From positions 61,818 to 125,817 of the forward strand of contig JAYKAV010002564.1 in NCBI GenBank assembly GCA_035582835.1: DNA of 64,000 nt, in the 5' to 3' direction. Shown here piece by piece: positions 21,880 to 32,900 of this stretch. The notes under the pieces are model-generated. The model saw only the letters and a list, made by a program, of their open reading frames with translations, was not told where the DNA came from and did not search any database. The position numbers and the translations under genes were made by a program. Numbering within the stretch: position 1 is the first letter of the stretch; every line of letters begins with the position of its first letter. This DNA comes from Phoebastria nigripes (Eukaryota > Chordata > Aves > Procellariiformes > Diomedeidae).

Positions 21880-24800
21880 CCAACCTAGTGAGAAAACACG
21901 CAAAAATGCACAAGCTGGCAGGCTGGGGATCTGGGGGTGGGGGAGGCAGATCCCTAGCATGTGCCCATCAGTGCTGGAGGGCTAATAAAGAGGTCAGCGT
22001 GGCTCCGAAGATATGAGGCGTCTCCTCCGCTACAGGAGGGGAGAGTTTCTGCTGTGACAGTGACAGCTCTTGGCTGAAATCAGCAATAAAGCACCCACCC
22101 CAGAGAAAGTTTTCATCTTTATCCTGCTGCTCTCCAGGATCTGTGCGTTTTTTTTTTTCCGTCGGGAAAGAAGTGGTGGGTATTTATGTTGCTGGTGCTG
22201 ACTGGTTTCTTTACGAAGGATGTGCAAAGTCCAGCGCCTTTGAAGCGGGGAGGAAGCAGGCAGCGAGTGCCAGCCCAGCCCGGCGCCTGCTCCTCACTCT
22301 GCAAGGTCTGACCCCAGCACCGTCCCTGGGTTGCTTTATCAGAGCTTCTGCTGATTCCGTCCTCTGCAGGGGTGTTTCTGCAGCTGCTCTTCATCACAAC
22401 ACTCCCATTTCCCCTCGCCAAGCCCCAGAGACATCCCTCCTTCCGCACAGACTAAATTCCTGAGTCTCTCCTGCTTCTGGTTCAGGCAGTGCCCTAAGCC
22501 TGGGCTTTGGTTGGAGGCACCTACTTTCCATCAACCTAATCCATAAAGAAGCTTACTGGCACCTGCAAATTCTCCCAGAGGGACAGAGGCAGATAGGCTC
22601 TTCTCTCCAAGTTTCAAGGCAGCTTTACCCCATGCACAGCATTTTGTACCCATTCGTTATGATGCCAACTTCATCCTTTTTTTCTTCATCCTTTTATCAT
22701 CCTCCTAATATTTACTGCCTGCTCTCAGGTCTCTCTTTGCTACTCCAGGCAAGCAGCCCTTTGGTCTCCTTCAGTAAAATAAGCTCTCATAAGATTTTCC
22801 TCATCAGTCTAATTACCTTCTCTGCCCGTCTCCCTGGCTCAGATCCCATTCTGAACACAGGCACAGGGTGCTCCAGGTGAGTCTCCCAATGCCTTGTGTT
22901 ACAAACTAGACATTCCCCATCTTGACAGGAAATGCACATTCTTGTTGCATTCTAGGATTTAATTTATCTCNGGCATCACAGTGCCCAGCTCCTGCTCATA
23001 GCCTTCCTATGATTCACCAGCACGACTGAGATTTTTTCCAGATTGTAGAAGAAACTGTTGGTTTTAGTTTCCAAGTGCATGACCTTAAACATTGCCATGT
23101 TGAATTTCATCCCATTTCACCCCATCACTTCTATCTCCCTGATATCATGACTCTCATCTTGGTGCTCACTTGCACCAAGGACTAGGAGGGACATGGCCAT
23201 CCCCTTCACCTTCTTCTGGTCTCAGCCCAGTCAGACTCTTCTCCTTCCCTCACCCCAAAACTGCCATGGCTGCAACAGCACTGAATGCAACAGGAACCAG
23301 AGTGAATTTAGCATATTGGTGTCCATTTGATGCCCTCTTTGCCCGCAGAAGCCAAAGGAGTGTCTTGCTTGTTCCACCTTACTACAGCCCTGGACCTCTC
23401 TAACGTGCTGTCTGGTTGATTTTCAGGATACACAGTTCAAAAGGTTTTAACACTGTGTCTTCTGGAAGAGAAATTGGAGTTAACAGAGTCTGGGGTTAGA
23501 AGAAACAGCCAAACGCCTGGTATTTCTACACGGTGTCGCTGTGCTCAGTCACTAGGAGCAAATGGCAAGTGCTTGTAAGAGGTAAGCAACAAACTGGAAG
23601 CTCAGTTCCCAACTGGAGAGGGCATGAAAAAAAGGTAGTGAGGAATCATAGCTACGTGTCTCCCTCTTCCAGGAAAGATCCAAGCTTTCTTGGGTGTGCC
23701 ACCCCTGGCTCCAGGGACAGGGTACGTGGACAGCCCCAGGGACAATCTGCAATGCTAAAACAGAGGAAGAACCTTTCCACTTGCGAGTAAAACCTAGAAT
23801 TGTCTTTCTGTCTGTCTGCCTTTCCTTCATGACTCTTCCCTGTGTTGTAAATCAGTTTTCAACAAAATAAAATCACTATCAACACCTTGATAGGGTCTCT
23901 ATTTTGCTGTTCCTGAATCTTGACTCCTGTGATGAGAAGCACCAGACACTGAGTTCCCCAAGAAGCTGTAAACGTGACCTGGGAGGCTCCGAGTTTCTCC
24001 TGAAGTATCAAACATCCTTCCCTGATTTGGGAGTCCACGTCTGCCGGGCTCTCCTCCACTGAGCTGCAGAGCTGGCTATGCAGAGGTAACACAGAGTCAG
24101 AGTTTTGCAGAAATATATTCCTTCATTAGCAGAAAAGCTGGGAGGGAAGCAGGGGTCACCCTAAACTTGTCGTGGTTTATAGTGGATGGTCTTACTGAAA
24201 TTTATCTTGGCTGTCACACGTCTCTTCTTAGATAGGGATATTAGCTTAGCTCTGACTGCACCATATTCCACAGAGTTCTCAGTGCCATAAGAAAGAAAAC
24301 ACCAGAAGCAAATCTAGTGTTTTCACCCCAGAGTAAGAGGAGCTCTGGATATGTCTGCACTGGCTGCTCTTTCATGGGCCACCAGCTACTGGGACTGGGG
24401 ACGTGTGTGGGGGCCCTTGGGCCTCGCTCCGCAGCTGGCTCCAGCCACCGTGGGCTTGACGCCGGCCCTTTGGAGCTGTGCTGGTCAGGAGAGCATGGTG
24501 CAGCATGGTACGGTATGGTGTGGTTTGGCGCAGAGGAGCTCCTGGCAGCTCTGAATCTCCGCCGAGGCTCCGTCAGTCTCTGCGTCTATCAGGATCCCCA
24601 TCTCCATAGCAACTGAGCACCTCGGAGGCACTAATGAATATTTCTGCACAACACTCCTTTGAAACACAGCAACATGATTAGCCATGTCTTAGAGGTGAGG
24701 AACTGAGACAGAGTCAGATTAAGCACCTTTTCCAGGTGTGTGTACAGGGTCTCTGGCAGAGCTGGGAAAGCTTTCCGTGCCCCCATCTCTCGTGCCACCA

Positions 24801-25620
24801 CCTAGGACCATCCGTCTTCCTTTATTTTTTCCTATTAGCTGATAAAGGACAACTGAAAATGGAATGGATTCCTCTAATCTGTTTTATTTCCCTTTCCTTC
24901 AGAGCCTGCAGGAGGAAAGGTTAAATGCACTGATCTTTTTTTCATTTTATAAGATGTTCCTTGACAAAGAAAGTGACATCTCCCTGCCCGGTTGGGACAC
25001 GCGGCTGCTCTGGAACATGTTGGTTCCGTGGCCAGCAAGAGAAACCGCTTCTCTCCCAAACCCAACTGCAACTTCACCCAAAACCTCCCTCCACAAAACA
25101 CCTGCTCATGCGAGAGTGAGGGAAGTGTGGAGAAGACATTATATATTGGGAAAGGAATTGGCTCCTGGCCGCAGGGAAATTCAGAAAACCCCAGAAAGCC
25201 CTTGAGTACCTTCCAGCAGCCTGCCCGGGGGTGCCACCAGTGCCCCCAGCTGAGCTACTGGAGGTCCCTTTGGTGACTCTGGCCACTGCAACTCAAGCAC
25301 CACATGGGCTTGGCAGGGAGTTTCACAAGCTCTCCCACAGCTTGTGAAAGGGATGACCAGAACGATTGTTCAGCCTGATATAATTAACCTGCCACTCATC
25401 AGGGGAAAGGACAAGGGCTACTGCAAGAAATTGCCACCCTAGGGAGGGTCGGACCAGTGTGGGACCAGTCACAGCAGTAACAGAGGAGATGAAGTTGCCA
25501 GGGAGGGGAACCTCCATCCATCCCATTCCCACCAGTTTGATGCCAGGGCCAGCAATAGATGCCCAGAGCCAGGAGAAGGATCACAGGTCAGCAGGAGAGC
25601 GCCTGAAGAGCAGCACAAAG
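21880..25620. other. Intergenic DNA between LMOD1 and the CR1 element
   Basis: No exon recognised. Open frames are short and without family features. The part at about 22630-23165 has the texture of a very old interspersed repeat but I cannot name it. A TATGG/GTGG-rich patch is near 24495-24540. Confidence 0.55.
22630..23165. repeat. Possible old, degraded interspersed repeat
   Basis: The stretch (for example around TGCATGACCTTAAACATTGCC and TGAATTTCATCCC near 23079-23120) recalls ancient amniote retroelement remnants in antisense orientation. Divergence is too high to assign a family by eye. A repeat-library search would decide. Confidence 0.25.
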
Positions 25621-28516
25621 GAATTCCAGCCACCCCAGCCAGTAAGTCAGCTTCATCGGGGGCCCAGCTTAAATGCCTCTATGGAAACGCACGTAGCATG
25701 GGAATAAACAAGGGGAGTTAGAGACGTGCGCACGCCTGCATGGCTACGACCTTACTGGCATCACGGAGACGTGGTGGGATGGCTCCTATGACCAGAGTGT
25801 TGGAATGGAGGGATACAGGCTCTTTAGGAAGGACAGGCAAGGGAGACGAGGAGGGGGTGGTGCCCTCCATGTCAATGACCAGCTGGAGTGCATGGAGCTC
25901 TGCCTGGGGATGGATGAGGAGCCGACCGAGAGCTCATGGGTCAGGATTAAAGGGAGGGCAGGGACAGGTGACATTACGGTAGGGGTCTGCTACAGGCCAC
26001 CCGACCAGGAAGACCGAGCGGATGAGGCCCTCTATAGACAGACAGGAGCAGCCTCACGTTCACAAGCCCTGGGCCTCATGGGAGACTTCAGCCACCTCGG
26101 TATCTGTTGGAGGGACAACACGGCAGGGCATAAGCAATCCAGGAGGTTCCTGGAATGCGTTGACGATAACTGCCTTCTCCAAGTGGTAGAGGAGCCAACG
26201 AGGAGAGGTGCTATGCTGGACCTTGTTCTNNCCAACANGGAGGGGCTGGTGGGGAATGTGAAGCTCAAGGGCAGCCTTGCCTGCAGTGACCATGAAATGG
26301 TGGAGTTCAAGATCCTTAGGGCACCGAGGAGGGCGCACAGCAAGCTCACTGCCCTGGACTTCAGGAGAGCAGACTTTGGCCTCTTCAGGGATCTGCTTGG
26401 TAGAGTGCTATGGGATAAAGCGCTGGAGGGAAGAGGGGCCCAACAAAGCTGGTTANTATTCAAGGATCGCCTCCTCCAAGCTCAGGAGCGATGCATCCCA
26501 ACAAAGAGGAAGCCAGGCAAAAACGCCAGGAGGCCTGCGTGGATGAACAAGGAGCTCCTGGACAAACTCAAACACAAAAAGGAAGCCTACAGCGGGTGGA
26601 AGCGAGGACAGGTAGCCTGGGAGGAATACAGAGAANTTGTCCGAGCAGCCAGGGATCAGGTTANGAAAGCTAAAGCCCTGATAGAATTAAATCTGGCCAG
26701 GGACGTCAAGGGCAACAAGAAAAGCTTCTACAGGTACGTTGGTGATAAAAGGAAGACGAGGGAAAATGTGGGCCCTCTCCGGAAGGCAATGGGAGACCTG
26801 GTTACCCNGGATATGGAGAAGGCGGAGGTACTCAATGACTTTTTTGCCTCAGTCTTCACCGGCAAGTGCTCAAGCCTCACCNCCCAAGCCCCAGAAGGCA
26901 AAGGCAGGGGCTGGGAGGATGAAGAACCACCCACTGTAGGAGAAGATCAGGTTTGAGACCATCTANGGAACCTGAAGGTNCACAAGTCCATGGGACCCGA
27001 TGAGATCCATCCACGGGTCCTGAAGGAACTGGTGGATGAAGTTGCTAAGCCACTATCCATCATATTTGAGAAGTCGTGGCAGTCCNGTGAAGTTCCCACT
27101 GACTGGAAGAGGGGAAACATAACCCCCATTTTTAAAAAGGGGAAAAAGGAAGACCCGGGGAACTACAGGCCAGTCAGCCTCACCTCTGTGCCTGGGAAGA
27201 TCATGGAACAGATCCTCCTGGAAACTATGCTAAGGCATATGGAAAATAAGGAGATGATTGATGACAGCCAACATGGCTTCACTAACGGCAAACTGTGCTT
27301 GACAAATTTGGTGGCCTTCTACGACGGGGTTACAGCGTTGGTGGATAAAGGAAGAGCAACTGAGGTCATCTACTTGGACTTGTGCAAAGCATTTGACACT
27401 GTCCCACACAACATCCTTGTCTCTAAATTGGAGAGATGTGTATTTGATGGATGGACCACTCGGTGGATAAGGAATTGGCTGGATGGTCACACTCAAAGAG
27501 TTGTGGTCAACGGCTCGATGTCCAAGAGGAGACCAGTGACGAGCGGCTTTCCTCAGGGGTTGGTATTGGGACCGGCGCTGTTTAACATCTTTGTCGGCGA
27601 CACAGACAGTGGCATTGAGGGCACCCTCAGCAAATTTGCTGACGACACCAAGCTGTGTGGTGTGGTCGACGTGCTGGAAGGAAGGGATGCCATCCAGAAG
27701 GACCTTGACAGGCTTGAGAGGTGGGCCCGTGTGAACCTCATGAGGTTCAACAAGGCCAAGTGCAAGGTCCTGCACATGGGTCGGGACAATCCCAAGCACA
27801 AATACAGGCTGGGCGGAGAATGGATTGAGAGCAGCCCTGAGGAGAAGGACTTGGGGGTGTTGGTTGATGAGAAACTCAACACGACCCGGCAATGTGCGCT
27901 TGCAGCCCAGAAGGCCAACCGTATCCTGGGCTGCATCCAAAGCAGCGTGACCAGCAGGTCGAGAGAGGTGATTCTCCCCCTCTACTCTGCTCTGGTGAGA
28001 CCCCACCTGCAGTACTGCGTCCAGCTCTGGGGCCCCCAACATAAGAAGGACATGGACCTGTTGGAGCGAGTCCAGAGGAGGGCCATGAAGATCATCGAAG
28101 GGCTGGAGCACCTCTCTTATGAAGACAGGCTGAGAGTGTTGGGGTTGTTGAGCCTGGAGAAGAGAAGGCTCCGGGGAGACCTTATAGCAGCCTTCCAGTA
28201 CCTGAAGGGAGCCTACAAGAAAGCTGGAGAGGGACTTTTGACAAGGGCATGTAGTGATAGGACAAGGGCTTTAAACTGAAAGAGGGTAGATTTAGATTAG
28301 ATATACGGAAGAAATTCTTCACTATGAGCGTAGTGAGGCACTGGAACAGGTTGCCCAGAGAAGCTGTGGATGCCCCATTCCTGGAAGTGTCCAAGGCCAG
28401 GTTGGATGGGGCTTTGAGCAACCTGGTCTAGTGGAAGGTGTCCCTGCCCATGGCAGGGGGGTTGGAACTAGATGATCTTTAGGTCCCTTCCGACCAAACC
28501 ATTCTGTGATTCTGTG
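25620..28516 (+). mobile_element. CR1 LINE, 5'-truncated, nearly intact ORF2
   Basis: Chicken-repeat-1 non-LTR retrotransposon. It contains the endonuclease domain (NARS motif near 25685, MGDF, SDHEMVEFK), the reverse transcriptase domain ([47 protein letters not shown] near 27630) and the C-terminal region. It ends in two ATTCTGTG units (28501-28516), the CR1 3' hallmark. The left boundary is uncertain (25.3-25.65 kb), and ORF1 is not seen. The element is intergenic, on the same strand as TIMM17A. Confidence 0.93.
25805..28279 (+). pseudogene. CR1 ORF2 (endonuclease-reverse transcriptase), lightly broken
   Basis: One frame is open for 2,475 bases except for a single TGA at 26954-26956, where the family has an Arg codon, as expected from CGA to TGA decay at a CpG. 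A small indel near 28265 shifts the frame, and the remaining C-terminus ([17 protein letters not shown]...) continues in another frame to TAG at about 28432. At the 5' end, a stop and frame change near 25715 separate the start of the endonuclease domain from the main frame. About ten Ns fall inside, all between 26230 and 27086. RT catalytic residues FADD are present. Presumably inactive, but young. Confidence 0.88.
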
Positions 28517-29829
28517 AGAGTGTCTCATAGACAGTGCTCGCAGGCTCAACCAGGCTTCAGCAGCTGGGATGAGGCTGAGATTTTCCACTCTTCCCATCTC
28601 CCCTCCTTGGCCAAAGCAGAAGCCACAATACCACCTTCTGGTAATCTCCATTACTGCATCGCCCTCTGCTCCCATCCTGCCTTCAACAAGGGCAAACATG
28701 CCACCGCCGCACTCAGACCATGAAGGCTTACGTTCACAAGGAGTCTTTTAAAGCCTTCGAAAACAGCAAATTAAAGCAGGTGGAGCACTTCAGCTCTTTC
28801 CCATTGCTTCAGCCTATGATTTATTAGAGCAATTAAGTGCCCTGGCACACAATCTGCATCACCTGTTGCAACCGAATGATTTACTGCCCTTAGAAGAGAG
28901 TGCAGTGTGTAAGGTTAAATTAGGAGTGTGAAAAGAATATGTGATTTACAACTTAGAGCACTTGCAAACATGTGGGGAAAGGCTTCGGGGGCTTTGCAGG
29001 CTGCCCTGGCATTTGCTGCCAGCACAAATTCTGTGGTTTTCAGCTCTGCCTTCCTGGCCTCCCTGGAGAACTGCCCTCTCGCAGGCAACCTCTCTTGAGG
29101 GGGACCCCAAAGCCCAGCTCTCGCCCACGCTGCCCGGCCCACAGGAGGGTCCCCAGGGACACCTTGAGGTCAGCCCAGCTGATTCAGCAGCATCAGGAGC
29201 GAGGTGGGTGCCGCTCCCAAGTGTCTCAGCAGCTCCGGTGGGATGGATGCCTCCAGCACGGCCACGTCGCCCTGCACCGACCCCTCCGTCACCAAGCCGG
29301 TGTCCTCCTCCAGCTCAGCCGGCTACCGCCAGGCTTCTTCTCCGCTTCCGCTTCCAGGGCGCTCGCAGCATTTTCTGTCGGGATGCATTTACAGAGCNGT
29401 TGCCTGCAGTCTCAAGGAGGGGCAGAGCTGACTCCTGCCCCTCGGATTTGCTCACGCTTTTACCGCAGGCCCTACTCATTAGAGGGCTAAATAAAAGCTG
29501 CTTTGTGCTTCAGGCCTTTCTCAGAGTGCCGTGACGTGGGCCTAGCCCTGACAGACAGACACACGCTTTGTCTTTCCTGCATCCGAGTCGCTCCTTACCC
29601 CCCCCGACCCGCACCACGGGTCAGCCAGCCCTCAGGGGGGTCCCGTCAGGACAGCGCCATCTAAGCGCCCTCTCCCCTTCCCCAGGGACACACGCTGTGC
29701 CCGAGGACGACACGAGCCGGGCCGATGGCCCGGCAGGCGGAGCGGGCCCTCGCCCGCGGCGGCCTCACCCGCAGGCCCCGGGAACGGGCCACCGCCCCTC
29801 AGCCCCCGGCGGGGCGGGGCGAAGGGNGC
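28517..29829. other. Intergenic DNA between CR1 and TIMM17A promoter
   Basis: AT-rich to about 28,950, then increasingly GC-rich into the TIMM17A CpG island from about 29,560. I see no exon here. Long frames at 28941-29534 are low-complexity by-products of GC-rich DNA. Confidence 0.6.
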
Positions 29830-29969
29830 ACGGCGCATGCGCCGACACCGCCGCGCACGCCTCCCTCCTCTCCGCCTAGTCCCGCCCTCCGCCCCCATTG
29901 GCCGTCGGGGGGAGGCGGTGAGCCAATCGCGCGGCGGGAAGGCGGGCGAGGGCGGTGGCGCCTGCGAAG
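29830..29969 (+). promoter_or_regulatory. TIMM17A: TIMM17A promoter with NRF1 and CCAAT sites
   Basis: A perfect palindrome GGCGCATGCGCC (29832-29843) matches the NRF1 site used by many nuclear genes for mitochondrial proteins. An inverted CCAAT (ATTGG, 29897-29901) and a direct CCAAT (29923-29927) follow, 22-26 bases apart. There is no TATA box. The ATG is at 29970, so the 5' UTR is probably very short. The whole lies in a CpG island (about 29,560-30,560). Confidence 0.65.
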
Positions 29970-29995
29970 ATGGAGGAGTACGCGCGTGAGCCCTG
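29970..29995 (+). CDS. TIMM17A: TIMM17A exon 1 (coding part)
   Basis: MEEYAREP plus two bases of Cys9. Donor GTGAGC, phase 2. Start chosen because [11 protein letters not shown] is the conserved family N-terminus. Confidence 0.94.
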
Positions 29996-32900
29996 GTGAG
30001 CGGCCCGCGGCCGGGCGGCGCGCGGCGGCTGTGGGNCGGGGGTCGCTGCCCTGGACGGGGGCCGGGGGACCGGGACAGGCGGGCTCCGGCGCCGGGGCTG
30101 GGGCTGGGGTGGGGGTTACGTGCAACCCAGAGGGGCCGGGCGGGGCGGGGCGGGGCGGGGCGGGCGCTCCCCGGGGCCGCTCCCCGGCGGGTCGGGGGGT
30201 GGGGTGGGGTGTGTGACCTTGGCGGGGCCCCTCTGAGGGAGCAGGCGGCGGGGGTGGCTGGGCCGCACCGGCTGAGGGGCTGCCCCGTGGCTCGGGGCCT
30301 GGGTAGCCGGAGCCCCGCCGGTACCGAGCCCGGCGGAGCCTCCCTGAGAGGGGGAGATACCGGCGTGGCGGCTAGGCCCTGCGGCCTGCGCCGCGCCTGG
30401 GCCTCTGTGGGCTGCAGCCCCTGGACGCTTCCCCCCCCCCCCCCCCAGCGTCCCCTCAGCGCCCGGTGGCTCTGCCCTTCTCCGTCCCCCGCTCCCATGA
30501 GGCGGGAGCGGAGCGGCGGCCGAAGGCAGCCGGCCTGGCCGCACAGGCGGCCTTACCGCCGAGCTGGCGGCGTCTAAACCCGACCAGGTTTCGGCAGTGT
30601 CGTTGTAAACGTTCACAGCCGCGTTGGTTGCAACTGAAAGGTTTTATTTGTAGTAGTAAAACATTTAAATGAAAGCTTAGGCTCAGGATTAAGTATGCAG
30701 CGTTCTGCTCGCCTCTGCAAATAGAGACCCGTGACTGTTTACGAGGCTTTTCCCAAAACTTTACACGTTGCTCTGCTGCCACATTTTAAGTTTCTCCATC
30801 AACGTCAGCTCCGCCTTTCTACAGCACAAAGTTTGGGACATTAGCAAAATAAATTTTATTTATTTAATGATTGCTGTGGGCTCCAGGTAATCTCATTCTC
30901 CCTTTAGTAAGGTCATGCGATAGGGACATTTTGCTGCTAAGCTGTAGGGGGGCTGTCGGGGGGCCCCACACTGTTTTGTCCCATTTTGCTGCTGGTCACC
31001 GTTATCTCTCTCCCCCCGCAGCGACGTGGGGGGTTTCAGCCCCCCGGGAGTTGCTGTTTCTGGGAGCAGGGTGACCTCACTGGAAGGTGACACTGTAGGA
31101 CCTGGCTGTAATTTGCATCGCAGTCGCCTTCGTTAGAAGCACGGATCGTTGCGTAGTCTCGTCTGTGCTGGGAACGGCCCGAATGGCTGACGGGGGAGGC
31201 AGAGGTCAGGCTGTTCAGGCTGGCACGTCACGACGGTTCGACGACGAGGGTGAGGTGCTGCCCCTTCTGCAGCAGAGCCGGTGTCAGGCTGGTGCCCTGC
31301 TGAACTGTTGGTGCTGAGAAAAGGCAGCTTTGCTCATTTAAAACGCGGTGGCCTCTGACTCTCGTGGTTCATCGGCGGTTAGAAGAGCTGCAGGCAGCTA
31401 TGGAGCTTGGAGGGAAGCTTCACCCCTCTGAGAGCTCATGGGCCGTCAGAGCTGGTGTGGCACCCACCGGCTTTCCTCGCTCTGCTGGCCCTGCTTGCCC
31501 CCCTCTCTTCTTTTTATCGAGCCCAACAGTGCTGTAAGGCACCGCAGCTCCCTCTGGGTGCGTCTCTGAGGTGTGGGGTATCCTCAGCCTCTCCGGTCAG
31601 GGGAGCCGGTGTGTGGCTGCCCCGGGGCCCTGGCCTAAGCGAAGTCCTGGCCTCTGCTCTCCTCATCTCTAAGGGATCTCGGTTGCCGTTGGGAGTAAGA
31701 ATCTGACCTTATCTTGCGTGTAGCAGTGAGCCCATCATTTCCCTACTGGAAGGGGTCCCCTTAAAGTCAGGGAAACAATTAACAGTAACATTAAGCTTGT
31801 AGATAAGTGCCAAATTAATAATGGAATAATCTCTTCTATTCTCTTCCGATTCTCTCTACTGAGGTCAAGCACTGCCAGGGACTGTGGGGTGTTCTGTGTC
31901 AGCTTTCAGATGCATACAGCATCTATCCGGGAGTTCAAAGGAGCTGACATATGAAATGGCTGTGCTGGTATCAAAGAGATTTTCTCATTTAAAAGCTGCT
32001 GCTGTGGAGGCTTGGAGGATAGTTTAAAAGGAAAATTAAGAACCCCAAAGGTAACAGCTAATGAGCTTGACATCTGAAGTAGGGTTAAAGATGGAAAAAA
32101 TCTAGGAAAGCATTCCATGATTGGGGTCTAATTAACAAAGCTTCTGTAAAGAACAGTCGTGATTTGCTCAATTGGAATTCTTTGACCTTGTGGGTAAAGG
32201 AAGACCACTTTACATAATCTATTTAGATTTCCAGAAAGCCTTTTAACAAGATCACTGTTAGCAAGCTAACAAAGGAAGAGATTTGTGATGAGATGTTTTA
32301 TTCATAACAGAGTCAATCAAAATCTGGACAGGAGACATGAAGAAGAACAAAACAACAAAAAAACCCCTGAGAAGAAAGACACAGTCACTTTTCATCTTGG
32401 CATCTCTGACAACAGTGTGCCTGTAACCTTTTCCTGATCATTAAATGCAGGAAATAGGGGAAGGAAAATAAAATGTGAAATGGGGCTAAATTATTTAATT
32501 TAGTCAAAGCTAGAGGGGATTTGTAAGGAATGTGAGATGAAAGCATGTTACAGGCAGGGCAATAAAAAAGAAGGGTGATGCGTGGTGGGATAATGTAGAA
32601 TCCTTCCACTGGTTTCTGAATCAGTGTGGGTTTGGGACCTGGATGTAGGTGTCACTGGGGAGGATCACTGGTGACGTTTGGGTGGGGTTCTGGTGTGTTC
32701 GGAACAACCAAGCGATGCCAAGATGCAAAAGCAAAGCAAGCAAACAATGCCACGTGTGCAAACAAGCAATTTACCTTCGTTTAGAGGGCGTGCAGAGCTG
32801 GCTACGCTCTCTCATTAAAGCGACTGCGGAGGTAGGGAGAGATTCAGAAATAGGTCATGGAAGTGAGGAGCCTGGGAGAACGTGTAGGAGGAGGGACTGC

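Noticed and set aside
27230..28111. 293-codon minus-strand frame inside the CR1
   Set aside because: Antisense of the reverse-transcriptase region. No independent features.
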